A DNA stretch of 64,000 nt from Methylophaga sp. (GCF_030651745.1 NZ_JAUSCC010000052.1:1-64000); one strand, 5' to 3'. Positions 45,265 to 53,673 are shown, counted from the first letter of the stretch. Program-made: numbers and translations. The notes: generated by a model from the sequence alone, not told the origin.

Positions 45265-45969
45265 TTACTTATTCCGTACATTCCGAACTAAATAAGAATT
45301 GCCGGGACCACGTTTTAGTTCAAATAAATCAATTGCTTTAAACAGGCTGCTGAGATTTTTAAAGCCATAATTTCGGGTATCAAATGAGGTCTTATTAGAG
45401 ATATTTGATCCAACAGGCCCAAGCATAGCCCAGCCGTCTTCGTCTTCCGTTGCCTCGATGGCTTGACGCAGCAAATGTATCAATTTGGTATCAGATTTTA
45501 TGTTCTTGGGTTTAACCGCTGTTTTGGTGACTTCTTTTTCTTGATCCAGAAAAAGAAACTTAGAACACGCGTTAACAAATGCCGACGGTGTTTTTCTTTC
45601 GCCGAACCCCAACACAACCTTACCTTCGGCTAATGCTCTGGTCACCATCGGCGTAAAATCACAATCCGATGACACAAAACACATCACATCAATCTGCTTG
45701 GTATACATCACATCCATCGCATCAATAACCAACGCGATATCCGACGCATTTTTCCCCTTGGTTAAATCATATTGCTGAATGGGTTGAATGGCATATTCAT
45801 GCAACAGATCTTCCCAGGCCTTTAGCGTAGGCGACTTCCAATTGCCATAGGCTTTACGAATGGTCACTACACCATAGTTTGCGACCTCGCTCAGCACATC
45901 TTCAAACTTGCTCGCGGGCGCATTATCAGCATCAATAAATAATGCTATTTTCTGTTTTAGTTCATCCAT
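45265..45969 (-). CDS. NYN-domain ribonuclease-like protein with C-terminal LOTUS-type domain
   Basis: 234 residues. The NYN (PIN-like, LabA/DUF88) domain covers residues ~8-145: D (IALFIDADNAP), D (NASDIALVIDAMD) and D (FVSSDCDFTPMV) are the acidic residues expected at the metal site. After a Lys-rich linker, residues ~165-230 (LIHLLRQAIEATEDEDGWAMLGPVGSNI...YGFKNLSSLFKAIDLFEL) match the OST-HTH/LOTUS fold. An RNA-processing or RNA-decay role is likely by family. Its first seven codons and promoter region are duplicated at 47792-47918. Confidence 0.85.
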   Translation of the reverse strand: MDELKQKIALFIDADNAPASKFEDVLSEVANYGVVTIRKAYGNWKSPTLKAWEDLLHEYAIQPIQQYDLTKGKNASDIALVIDAMDVMYTKQIDVMCFVSSDCDFTPMVTRALAEGKVVLGFGERKTPSAFVNACSKFLFLDQEKEVTKTAVKPKNIKSDTKLIHLLRQAIEATEDEDGWAMLGPVGSNISNKTSFDTRNYGFKNLSSLFKAIDLFELKRGPGNSYLVRNVRNK

Positions 45970-46076
45970 TTCAGTGCCTCAATGCAGTATAGATTTGTAG
46001 AAGGTGAGCGGTCTTATTGATACTAGTTTTTTATGACGACTTTATCACTGATCGCCTGATAAATTTCATTTAGCTC
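45946..46076. repeat. Duplicated promoter/5'-end segment, copy 1 (NYN gene)
   Basis: Aligns with 47792-47918 over ~125 bp with strong but imperfect identity. Shared blocks include TTTTCTGTTTT, ATTGATTTGT-like sequence, CTTATTGATACTA(G/A)TTTTTTA, ACGACTTTAT and ATTTAGCTC. It covers the NYN gene's upstream region and its first codons (M-D-E-x-K-Q-K against M-N-E-x-K-Q-K). Confidence 0.8.
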
Positions 46077-46576
46077 TGACACTCTAGATCTCCAAGCGAT
46101 TTATCAAAAGCAGTTGTATCCGTCATTGCCTCCTGCTCTGCCTGATCCAGTATTACGGGTCCGCTACCCGATGCGGCCAGTGTGTCATCAGGGTTATAGA
46201 GTGGGCAATTGGTCATGCTCAGACAGCCGCAACCAATACAACCAGCCAAGTTATTCCGCAATGTTTGCAGATACGCAATCCGGCCATCCAGCATGCGTTG
46301 CCAGTTTTTTGAAAGCTGTTGCCAGTCCTCGACTGTTGGTGTGCGTTTATTCGGTAATGACAAGAATGCCTGTCTAATTTCTTCCAGGCTAACACCGACT
46401 TTCTGTGCAGCTTTTATTACCGAGATCCGCCTTAGCACTTCGGGTTTATAGCGACGCTGATTGCCATCATTACGCCAGCTTTGGATAAGCCCTTGTTGCT
46501 CATAGAAATGCAAGGTACTGATTTTTACTCCGCAACGTTTTGCTACCGCGCCGACACTCCAGTTCGCCTCTGACAT
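46070..46576 (-). CDS. soxR: Redox-sensitive MerR-type activator SoxR
   Basis: 168 residues from ATG 46576; the GTG before it is closer to the ribosome site. The N-terminal MerR helix-turn-helix (SVGAVAKRCGVKISTLHFYEQQGLI) is followed by the dimer helix and the [2Fe-2S] motif C113-x2-C116-x-C118-x5-C124, exactly the SoxR spacing. It is sensitive to redox-cycling compounds. Divergent from a VOC protein and a flavodoxin-type gene with an 18-bp SoxR box between, so these are its likely targets; there is no soxS, as in most non-enteric bacteria. Confidence 0.95.
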   Translation of the reverse strand: MSEANWSVGAVAKRCGVKISTLHFYEQQGLIQSWRNDGNQRRYKPEVLRRISVIKAAQKVGVSLEEIRQAFLSLPNKRTPTVEDWQQLSKNWQRMLDGRIAYLQTLRNNLAGCIGCGCLSMTNCPLYNPDDTLAASGSGPVILDQAEQEAMTDTTAFDKSLGDLECQS

Positions 46577-46620
46577 CACTTGCTCCTGAATTTTTCGCTT
46601 AATTTGAAAAAAAAGCTTTA

Positions 46621-46638
46621 CCTCAACCTTAGTTGAGG
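46621..46638 (+). promoter_or_regulatory. SoxR box
   Basis: CCTCAAC-CTTA-GTTGAGG: an exact 18-bp match to the layout of known SoxR operators (CCTCAAG-N4-CTTGAGG). It sits between -35-like TTTACC and -10-like TTTAAC, with the long spacer typical of MerR-family promoters, and points to the VOC gene on the plus strand. Confidence 0.9.
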
Positions 46639-46677
46639 TTTTAACCTGTCGACTCGATTATTGCAAGGAGACGTTTT

Positions 46678-47079
46678 ATGTACTTGGAGCATGTAAATCT
46701 GGTGGTCACTGATATCAATGCCATGTTGAAGTTTTACCGCGCGGCATTTCCACACTGGTATGTACGTGATGAAGGTTTTAGTGATTGGTATGGAAAGCCC
46801 TACAAATGGCTGCACTTTGGTGACGATGAACACTATATTGCCTTGTGCGATAACGGCGAAGGCGTCAACCGTGATCTGATGGGCCATAGTGTGGGACTGG
46901 CGCATTTTGCTTATGTCACCAAAGACCTTGCGGCTGTGATTGACCGATTAACTAACGCTGGCTATGCCATATCTAATCCAGGCGTCACCGAACCATTTCG
47001 CAAGAATGTCTACTTCATCGACCCCGCAGGCTTTGAAGTGGAGTTTGTTGAGTATCAGTGGAGTTTGTTATGTATCTGA
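46678..47079 (+). CDS. VOC (glyoxalase/bleomycin resistance-like) protein under SoxR
   Basis: 133 residues. Two beta-alpha-beta-beta-beta modules make the VOC fold: MYLEHVNLVVTDINAMLKFYRAAF, then W-Y-G-K-P-Y-K-W-L-H-F-G, VGLAHFAYVTKDLAAVIDRL and VYFIDPAGFEVEFVEY, with His and Glu ligands at the expected ends of the strands. VOC proteins bind or isomerise small molecules, and several act as antibiotic traps. Position behind the SoxR box suggests handling of redox-cycling agents such as phenazines or quinones. Ribosome site AAGGAG. Substrate not known. Confidence 0.85.
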   Translation: MYLEHVNLVVTDINAMLKFYRAAFPHWYVRDEGFSDWYGKPYKWLHFGDDEHYIALCDNGEGVNRDLMGHSVGLAHFAYVTKDLAAVIDRLTNAGYAISNPGVTEPFRKNVYFIDPAGFEVEFVEYQWSLLCI

Positions 47080-47141
47080 ATGATATCCAGGTCGAGCAGA
47101 ATTTAAACCGCAAAGCACAGCAACAACAGGAGGTAGTGTGA
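47070..47141 (+). CDS. Possible 23-residue coupled small ORF between VOC and flavodoxin genes
   Basis: ATG 47070 inside the end of the VOC gene, with GGAG 6 bases upstream, opens 23 codons (MYLNDIQVEQNLNRKAQQQQ, then EVV) and stops at TGA 47139-47141, which overlaps the flavodoxin start as TGATG. This exact coupling on both sides is unusual for a chance ORF. It may be a small protein or only a translation bridge. No homologue known. Confidence 0.3.
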   Translation: MYLNDIQVEQNLNRKAQQQQEVV

Positions 47142-47707
47142 TGAAAATCGCCGTAGTATTTCATTCAGCTTCGGGCACTACAAAGCAACTTGCCCAAGCC
47201 GTTGCTGCAGGTGCGGCAACGCTAACTGATGTCGAGGTTATTCAGGCAGAGATTGTTGGTACAGACATTGTCGAAGGACGTTTTCGCAACAGCTATCTAC
47301 TCCAGCAATTAGAAAGCGCAGATGCATTAGTTTTTGGCTCACCGACTTATATGGGCTGCGTATCCTCGCAGTTTAAAGCCTTCACTGATGCAACTGGTGA
47401 GCTGTGGGCCGAGAAACGATGGGCTGACAAGTTTGCTGCTGGTTTTACCATTGGGGCAAGTTTGAGCGGTGATCAGTTGAGTACGATTCAGTACATGCAA
47501 GTATTCGCCAGTCAGCATGGAATGCTATGGGTAAGCTTGGATATTCCTGGTAACTTCGATGCAGAACAACGTAATCGCCTCGGAGCGCAATCAGGCTTAA
47601 TTGCCCACTCTATGGATGGCAACGTCCATGAAACAGATTTGATCACAGCTCACTATCTTGGACAAAGGGTCGCCAGCCTTACGAGACGATTTACAGCAAA
47701 TCAATAA
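47141..47707 (+). CDS. Flavodoxin-family NAD(P)H quinone reductase-like protein
   Basis: 188 residues from ATG 47141 (GGAGG 5 bases upstream; a GTG 3 bases earlier is less likely). FMN-binding fold: KIAVVFHSASGTTKQLAQAVAAGA is the phosphate loop, FGSPTYMGCVSSQFKAFTDAT the isoalloxazine loop, as in WrbA-type NAD(P)H:quinone oxidoreductases. Second gene of the SoxR-controlled operon. Two-electron reduction of quinones would avoid redox cycling, which suits SoxR control. Its last 17 bp overlap a convergent 40-residue ORF. Confidence 0.85.
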   Translation: MKIAVVFHSASGTTKQLAQAVAAGAATLTDVEVIQAEIVGTDIVEGRFRNSYLLQQLESADALVFGSPTYMGCVSSQFKAFTDATGELWAEKRWADKFAAGFTIGASLSGDQLSTIQYMQVFASQHGMLWVSLDIPGNFDAEQRNRLGAQSGLIAHSMDGNVHETDLITAHYLGQRVASLTRRFTANQ

Positions 47708-47813
47708 CAGCGTTTAAGTCTTGGGTTTCAATACCGTTTGGCAAATGCATTTCTAATTCGGAGAGCAAGTTGGTTGACCACTTGATCCTTCTTTTCTGTT
47801 TTGATTCATTCAT
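47691..47813 (-). CDS. Small 40-residue protein with a duplicated promoter
   Basis: ATG 47813 has AAGGA at 6 bases and opens 40 codons (MNESKQKRRIKWSTNLLSEL... ending NAVIDLL) to a stop at 47691-47693. Its upstream 100 bp and first codons are homologous to those of the NYN gene at 45969, after which the two diverge. It could be a small basic protein using the copied promoter, or a remnant after rearrangement. A function is not known. Confidence 0.4.
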   Translation of the reverse strand: MNESKQKRRIKWSTNLLSELEMHLPNGIETQDLNAVIDLL

Positions 47814-47918
47814 TTTAATTCCTTAAGCCGATATTGATTTGTGAATGATGAGCTATCTTATTGATACTAATTTTTTACGACTTTATAATTGGTAGTCGTA
47901 TAAAATTGATTTAGCTCA
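47792..47918. repeat. Duplicated promoter/5'-end segment, copy 2
   Basis: Counterpart of 45946-46076. The two copies run in the same direction and bracket the soxR-VOC-flavodoxin block (about 1.7 kb), as if that block had been inserted by, or had caused, a duplication. Confidence 0.8.
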
Positions 47919-47964
47919 ATATCTTTCAAAACACAAGCTACTATTTATCTATTTGAGTAATTTG

Positions 47965-50700
47965 TTAGCGCTTGTTGTTTAACCAGTTAAAGCTATCTTC
48001 TATTGCAGTTGCCAGTTTAGTGACTCCTTCAACAACATCTTCAAATCCCTTAAGGTTTTCTTTATTAATTTTCCCTAACTGCTCCTTAATTATTGGGTAA
48101 TTTGTTGTAGTACTACCCTTTTCTAGGTGTTCATCAACTTTTATTTTAAGCTTAGACATAACAAAATCTAATTCTTTTTTCTGTAAAACCTCAATATTAT
48201 ATAAATCTAGTCCAAAAGTTATTGAAGTTTCATCAAATTCTCTCCCTTTTGATTCTTCAAAAGTTTGTTTTAATAATTTTGTTATTTTTGATTTTAGATT
48301 TCCAATAGCCAGTGAATGCGTAACAAAAACAAAACCATTTATAGCTCTTACTCGTTCTTTAAAATCCATAGCTTCTATGCTTGAAATAAAACGCTCTAAT
48401 TGTCTGTTACCTTTAAAAATATCGCTAGCACCATCTGTATTGTCACTTATAAGGTATAAAAGATTAGAGAAAAGTCTTCCTCGCTCTTGTAGTGGAATAT
48501 TTTCATTAAGGTTGATTTTTTCAACTTGTTTATCAAATAATAGCTTTAAATCATCTAGAGAAAAAGAACACCCATATCTATTAACTTGAAATACTAAAAA
48601 ACGATTAATAGCCTCTGATAGAAGAAACCATTTAGTAGTATCAAGAGCGTCAGTTGATCGCCTAATTATTTCTTTTATTGTAAACTCGGAATGCTTTGCA
48701 TACGACAGTAATATAAGCGCGTTAGACCAAACTCTAATGCAATATTCTATTAAGTATGGTGGGTTTTTAGAAGATATTGTTTTAATTAAATTATCTAACA
48801 CTAGAAAAATATACTTAATGGTATCTTCTGTTATTTCGAGTGACTTACCTTCATTTAACCTGTCCGACAAAAACTTAACAAGGTCTTTTTCTTTGAATGA
48901 GACTATTGCAATATAAGAAAGAAGAACATCAAGTTCAACTTTATTTTCTAGGCACTGCCTTTTTATAATTGCTTCAAAAGCAATTTTACAAATATTCTTG
49001 TAGTCATCGGAATATATCGTAGTTATTCTATTCTTTGTTATAAAAATGACTATACAGTAGGCTTGGTTATACATAGATGCCTGCTTGCTACTAAACACCA
49101 TAGCACCGTTATTTATATTATCAATTTCCTCATCTATTTCTCGGCTCAGGTTTGCTATGCTTCTAAAACGCTCTAATAAAAATGAATTATTAGAGTCTAA
49201 CCCATGAAATAGTGGTTTTTGTCTAGCTACAATACTTTTTGGAAACTTTTCAATCATTTCCGAAATATTATCATTCCTTAACAACTGCTCTTCCATAGAT
49301 GTTTGAAAAAAATAACTACTTATTTCCCATGGCATTTCGCCAAAACATAATTGCTTTTTATTAAATGATGAAACCAAAGATTTAATAAATAATGACTTTG
49401 AAAAGTACATATTAGCAACGTGCGTAAATGCTTCTCTAGCTAGATGTAATCTTTTTAAATAGTAATTATCATATGCATATTGAAAATACTTATCATGATT
49501 GTGACTTAAATTAAGACTAACTGCTGAGACACGTTCAGAAATATTATTAAAATCAAATGATGTATATTCGTCAACCAGATAAAATTTAAATGTGTTTTTT
49601 ATTCTGTAGTATTTATCGTGGGAAACTGAAAACCTAACTTCTTCAACAGGAATGTGTGGCAATATTTTAATGAGTTTAGCTCGTATTTTTCTAACTTCAT
49701 TTCGGCTGCATAATTTTTCTTGATCACTTAGATTGTAGTTAATTACATTATTAATGGAATCATAATATATTTTATTAATCTCAGTTATGTTGAATCTGTT
49801 TTTTAATAACTGCACAAATATTGAAGGGTATATTGTTTCCCAACTTGAAATATCAACAGCAATTTCAGCTAAAATATCAAGCACCTCTGTAGATTCGGGG
49901 CAAATTATTTTCTCTATTATTCTGGCTACCCGGTTACTTTTAGATGATAATTCTGGATGCTCTTGGTTATCTTTTAAACTTTCTTCACATAATAAGGGAT
50001 AAACCCCTTTTTCCCTCAAATAATTAGACTCTGATAATGTTATTTTACTTTCAGTTAAAATTGTAAAAGCTGGTGGAGCATCTTCTGTCCTATTTCTTAT
50101 CCAACTTAATATTTGATTCAAATTATAATCACTTATACTGTAACCAATAAAAATTACAATATGAGTAGAAAAAAGGCTTTTTATGAAATTTTCAATTAAA
50201 GGAAATTTATCGGTGTAAGCAAGGTAATCAGATTCTTTGAACACGATATTTCGATGAGCCAAGTCACCATGCATTTTAACCAATAATTGTGAACTTGGTG
50301 ACGAAGCAAGCTCATGGTCGCTTGCTACCGTAAAATATAAGTCTCCATTATTACTTATCGACTTCTCGAGTAAATCATCCCAATTTGTCGTTATTATGTG
50401 CTGCGGTTTTAGCGAGAGCAGTAATTTGTGAAGTGAATTTGGCTGGCTTCCAGTTGGAAAAAAATCCTTGATCTTACTGTAATATGTATTTCTTCCATAC
50501 TGAAGGTAGTAATGTTCTGCAATTTTTAAATAGTCATCTGTTCTGGGAAGTTCTAAAGCATTCTTCATTAAACTTATGAGTTCTCCCCATGATGGTAGGT
50601 TCGAGTCAAAAGAAACAGCAGAACCAACAAATAAAGCCAACTTGTTATTCTCTATAGCCTTTCTAATGATTCTAAAGTGCTCTTTATTTGTCACATCCAT
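47965..50700 (-). CDS. SIR2-domain protein, probable anti-phage NADase
   Basis: 911 residues, large and AT-rich compared with neighbours (Ile/Lys/Asn/Leu-heavy). The N-terminal ~215 residues are a SIR2_2-type domain: LFVGSAVSF (23-31), TTNWDD (104-109), KMHGD with the catalytic His (142-146) and FIGYSISDYNLNQIL (184-198). The remaining ~700 residues are alpha-helical with no recognised motif, as in the helical sensor parts of DSR-type and other SIR2 defence proteins. Known relatives deplete NAD when phage is sensed, stopping growth. It follows a PD-(D/E)XK-like gene by 95 bp on the same strand. Defence role and NADase activity are inferences. Confidence 0.8.
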   Translation of the reverse strand: MDVTNKEHFRIIRKAIENNKLALFVGSAVSFDSNLPSWGELISLMKNALELPRTDDYLKIAEHYYLQYGRNTYYSKIKDFFPTGSQPNSLHKLLLSLKPQHIITTNWDDLLEKSISNNGDLYFTVASDHELASSPSSQLLVKMHGDLAHRNIVFKESDYLAYTDKFPLIENFIKSLFSTHIVIFIGYSISDYNLNQILSWIRNRTEDAPPAFTILTESKITLSESNYLREKGVYPLLCEESLKDNQEHPELSSKSNRVARIIEKIICPESTEVLDILAEIAVDISSWETIYPSIFVQLLKNRFNITEINKIYYDSINNVINYNLSDQEKLCSRNEVRKIRAKLIKILPHIPVEEVRFSVSHDKYYRIKNTFKFYLVDEYTSFDFNNISERVSAVSLNLSHNHDKYFQYAYDNYYLKRLHLAREAFTHVANMYFSKSLFIKSLVSSFNKKQLCFGEMPWEISSYFFQTSMEEQLLRNDNISEMIEKFPKSIVARQKPLFHGLDSNNSFLLERFRSIANLSREIDEEIDNINNGAMVFSSKQASMYNQAYCIVIFITKNRITTIYSDDYKNICKIAFEAIIKRQCLENKVELDVLLSYIAIVSFKEKDLVKFLSDRLNEGKSLEITEDTIKYIFLVLDNLIKTISSKNPPYLIEYCIRVWSNALILLSYAKHSEFTIKEIIRRSTDALDTTKWFLLSEAINRFLVFQVNRYGCSFSLDDLKLLFDKQVEKINLNENIPLQERGRLFSNLLYLISDNTDGASDIFKGNRQLERFISSIEAMDFKERVRAINGFVFVTHSLAIGNLKSKITKLLKQTFEESKGREFDETSITFGLDLYNIEVLQKKELDFVMSKLKIKVDEHLEKGSTTTNYPIIKEQLGKINKENLKGFEDVVEGVTKLATAIEDSFNWLNNKR

Positions 50701-50795
50701 TTAAGTACCTAAAATTAGAGTTTACTTCAGTAAACATGCTTAAAGCCATTTAGTAGCAAGGGCTCAGCATGATTTGGTGCTTCTGCAAGAATTTA

Positions 50796-51749
50796 TTATG
50801 TGTTTTCCTGCGATTCGTTAGCGGAGATCTGGATATATAAAACTGAAATCCCTCCATTTTCATCATCAGATGATTGATCAGACTCATAGTTTTGATCCCC
50901 TCCGCTGTTATCAACGCTTCCAAAAAAATCCGGTGGATCTTCACCCGCCATATAAAAGAACGCATCCATTTTGCTGGTAGTTTGACGAGGAAATCCCTTG
51001 CCGAGACCGGAGAGGTGACGCTTTGCACATTTGCCTCGTGTTATATCCAAAAGATCCCAAATCATATTTGACCAATCTTCCGTTGCCGAACTCTTGTCGC
51101 TAATTACTTTCCCGGCATCAAGTGTCAGGAAATCAATAAATTCGTCTGTAAAGCTCTTAGTTAGTGTTATTGATCTATTCGGAACTGCGCATCCAAAGGG
51201 GAAGTACATGGGGTAGTAGGCATGACAACCTATATAACTTGAGTCTACCAGCAGGTACTTGGCACCAGTACACGGACGCTTGGGGTGAATATCACGGGTC
51301 TGATTATTCAAAGGCCCCGCCCTTCTATATTGAAACTTTGGCCACTCTTCGTAAAGTTTGAGTTGGTGCAGATCTCCACTCCCTATGATGAAGTTCTGGC
51401 TGCTTGACGTTTTTGCTTGGAACAAAAGCGAATTAAAAATGGGGGCGCTACCGCTCTCTTGATACTTCAAGAACAGAAGTAAATCTCCTATTTCTGGCCT
51501 AGGCGTGGTACCAAAATCTGCCAAAGGCTTTTGATGGCAGTAAACCCCAGTTATTCCAACGCGAAATTTTGATCGAAGTACTCTCTTTAAGTCTCTTACT
51601 GCATCTGAAACCCAGCGTAGAGACAAGTCCGCAATATAGTCCGGTTCTTGTGGCGGGCTTCCCATTCGGCAACAGTTCAACCACGTACGGAGATAGCTTT
51701 TAGTCAAAGATTCATCTATAGATCTTCTAAGAATGCGTTTGTTCTTCAT
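50796..51749 (-). CDS. PD-(D/E)XK-like nuclease next to the SIR2 gene
   Basis: About 317 residues from ATG 51749; a GTG at 51824 would add 25 residues and cannot be excluded. In the longer numbering, the motif PEIGDLLLFL (110-119) followed by LLFQAKTSS (133-141), then HQLKLYEEWPKFQY (153-166), matches a family of restriction-endonuclease-fold proteins with E/D ... QxK. The C-terminus is very acidic (DNSGGDQNYESDQSSDDENGG). Upstream of the SIR2 gene with a 95-bp gap, same strand. Possible partner of SIR2, or an independent nuclease. No methylase is present. Confidence 0.6.
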   Translation of the reverse strand: MKNKRILRRSIDESLTKSYLRTWLNCCRMGSPPQEPDYIADLSLRWVSDAVRDLKRVLRSKFRVGITGVYCHQKPLADFGTTPRPEIGDLLLFLKYQESGSAPIFNSLLFQAKTSSSQNFIIGSGDLHQLKLYEEWPKFQYRRAGPLNNQTRDIHPKRPCTGAKYLLVDSSYIGCHAYYPMYFPFGCAVPNRSITLTKSFTDEFIDFLTLDAGKVISDKSSATEDWSNMIWDLLDITRGKCAKRHLSGLGKGFPRQTTSKMDAFFYMAGEDPPDFFGSVDNSGGDQNYESDQSSDDENGGISVLYIQISANESQENT

Positions 51750-52050
51750 TATCACTTCAGAAATTAACACCGCACTTCCTCTTACTGATTGTTTATATAG
51801 CTCATAATCGGCGGCTACGGACACATAGCTGCATGTTAGCGAGGCTTACTTGATTAGACTGTGTGTTTTTCCATAACCTGATTTCTTTTCCAATCCATTG
51901 CGGATGTAGTGGATGGAATATTCCACAGATTTCAATCGCTTGCAAATTAACTAGCCAACAAGTAGTTGATCAATCAAGTTGGAGGTGCCTATTCGTATAC
52001 TCAGCGGCAGGTAAAATCAGGGCTTGTTTCAGACTTAAGAAAAGAAGTAA

Positions 52051-52896
52051 TTAGCCATCAATTGCCTCACTACCATCTAGAAAATTAATCACCCTATTCA
52101 ATCGTTCATTGTGAATTTCATGGCTGCTATCCATAAAAGGGTGTGCATAGTTTGAACCATTAAAAACAGCAGCCCCTTTTTGTTCTGCTCGCTCTCTAAA
52201 CTCTGACGTCATTTTGGGGCCAAGAACAGAGTCGATTTCACCGGTTATGACCAGTATGTTTTTCACATCATCAGGAATATTTTCTGCAGGGTCGATACGC
52301 TCTGGACATCCGTGAGGCGACAATCTGCTTGGGCTGGAGTCAATCACCGCGCGATCATACTGCACGCCACTTCCGATTACGTTAGCCATAACGGCACCAC
52401 CAAGAGAAATCCCATAAAGCAGCTGTTTCTCATATTGTGCGTTCAGATGAACCACTAATTCTTTGTAATCTTCTATGATGGCATTAATCCTGCGCTTGCC
52501 TTGTGACTCGCCGTAGCCGCGGTAATCATAAATATAAATATCGTAACCACGCTGAGAGAACAGCTCTAAAGCCGTAATCATTAGGTCGGCTATCATTGCA
52601 TTACCCAAAGCCACCAAAATATATCCTTCAGGATGCGTTGCTAAGCCGTTTTCATTTTGTGACTGATATTTGTAACCCTTTAGAACTTTGCCATCAGCGG
52701 TTGTAAATTCTGCTCTCTCAATGAGCTCGTTTCCGGAGACTCTGGACGCATCCGGAGGCGGTGCCATGGAACTCCACATTTGGAAATACAATCGCTCTTT
52801 AAACCATCCACATACGGTCGCTTCGCGATCAGCTGAAAATGCGATATTTGGCAGCACAACCAATAAAACAAATAAATACGTTTTGAGGTTAAACAT
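52051..52896 (-). CDS. Exported alpha/beta hydrolase (DUF/serine aminopeptidase-like)
   Basis: About 281 residues from ATG 52896, chosen because GGAGG then lies 9 bases upstream; the ATG at 52905 overlaps the ribosome site. Signal peptide (YLFVLLVVLPNIAFSA). Hydrolase fold: YDYRGYGESQGKRR, nucleophile GISLGGAV (Ser ~165), D in ITGEIDSV, and a C-terminal His in YAHPFMD. Relatives of the S9/serine aminopeptidase or Hydrolase_4 type. Cargo for a periplasmic esterase or peptidase; the substrate is unknown. Next to the M23 fragment. Confidence 0.75.
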   Translation of the reverse strand: MFNLKTYLFVLLVVLPNIAFSADREATVCGWFKERLYFQMWSSMAPPPDASRVSGNELIERAEFTTADGKVLKGYKYQSQNENGLATHPEGYILVALGNAMIADLMITALELFSQRGYDIYIYDYRGYGESQGKRRINAIIEDYKELVVHLNAQYEKQLLYGISLGGAVMANVIGSGVQYDRAVIDSSPSRLSPHGCPERIDPAENIPDDVKNILVITGEIDSVLGPKMTSEFRERAEQKGAAVFNGSNYAHPFMDSSHEIHNERLNRVINFLDGSEAIDG

Positions 52897-52911
52897 AAGC
52901 TTCATCCTCCT

Positions 52912-53017
52912 TTAATCTGGCAACATCGGTTCTGGTTTGAGAAACGGTGCTGGATCAACTGGACCGCCTAAGTAAATCCCAAAATGGAGATGGGGTGGCG
53001 TGGTGATGGTGTTACCC
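52912..53017 (-). pseudogene. Duplicated 3' fragment of the M23 peptidase gene
   Basis: Reads as ...GNTITTPPHLHFGIYLGG then PVDPAPFLKPEPMLPD and a stop, nearly the same as the last 35 residues of the peptidase ending at 53887. No start or N-terminus is present, so this is a fossil left by duplication and loss. With the intact copy it brackets the YdeI-like gene. Confidence 0.85.
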
Positions 53018-53094
53018 ATAAAGTAAGTTAGCTGAACCTTAATTCATATCCGTTGCGATACGTTAGCTAAACGAATGGAGGCATGCCTTCGCTT

Positions 53095-53673
53095 TTATTT
53101 AATGGGTTCATTATTTTGCAGCATTAATAGGTACTTGCTTAGTCGTCGTACTCGAGTTTCAGATTTCTTGGCGGTCTGAAGTGAGAGAAAGATTATGTAT
53201 TTCTTAGTTTTACTGAGAGATTCAAAATAGTCTTTTGCTTTTAGGTTTGCCTCTAAAGCATCTAGAAAATCGGCGGGCATTTCCATCTCGCTTTGTGGGC
53301 TGTAGGCTGCATTCCAGCGTCCGTCAGCTTTGGCCTCATGTACATGAATTAACCCTGCTTTTTTCATTCGACCTTCTGATAAAAGCCGCTCTACATGCTC
53401 ACAGTTTCGTTTAGACCACGAGCTTCCCCTCTTTCTTGGAGTAAATCTTTGGAGATATGCTTCGCTATTGAATGATTTTTTCACCCCATCAATCCACCCC
53501 CAGCATAGAGCTTCAATAACAGCCTGCCCCCAATCAATTGACTGATACCCAGAACCCTTTTTATAAATCATCATCCAAAGTTCAGTTTCTTGATCATGAT
53601 TCGATTCTAGCCACGTACTAAACTCTTCCGAATCGGTAAATGATTTAACTTTTGACTCATCAAACTCTGGCAT
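53095..53673 (-). CDS. YdeI/OmpD-associated family protein
   Basis: 192 residues. The whole chain follows the OmdA/YdeI pattern: EEFSTWLESNHDQETELWMMIYKKGSG, WGQAVIEALCWGWIDGVKKSF, YLQRFTPRKRGSSWSKRNCEHVERL, then a C-terminal helix (SKTKKYIIFLSLQTAKKSETRVRRLSKYL). The family is linked to resistance to cationic peptides and bacteriocins in some species, but its mechanism is not known. Flanked by 10-bp inverted GCCTTCGCTT/AAGCGAAGGC sequences (53085, 53687) and by the duplicated peptidase fragment, so it may have been inserted. Confidence 0.85.
   Translation of the reverse strand: MPEFDESKVKSFTDSEEFSTWLESNHDQETELWMMIYKKGSGYQSIDWGQAVIEALCWGWIDGVKKSFNSEAYLQRFTPRKRGSSWSKRNCEHVERLLSEGRMKKAGLIHVHEAKADGRWNAAYSPQSEMEMPADFLDALEANLKAKDYFESLSKTKKYIIFLSLQTAKKSETRVRRLSKYLLMLQNNEPIK

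Noticed and set aside
47950..47975. attC core at the end of the SIR2 gene (CGCTAACAA)
   Set aside because: No partner core or inverted arms follow; common by chance.
51815..51850. attC site upstream of the PD-(D/E)XK-like gene (GTTAGCG)
   Set aside because: One core-like sequence is present but no matching second core or palindrome within 100 bp.
51863..52054. 63-residue plus-strand ORF
   Set aside because: No ribosome site and low-quality composition; it sits in a 226-bp gap and looks like chance.
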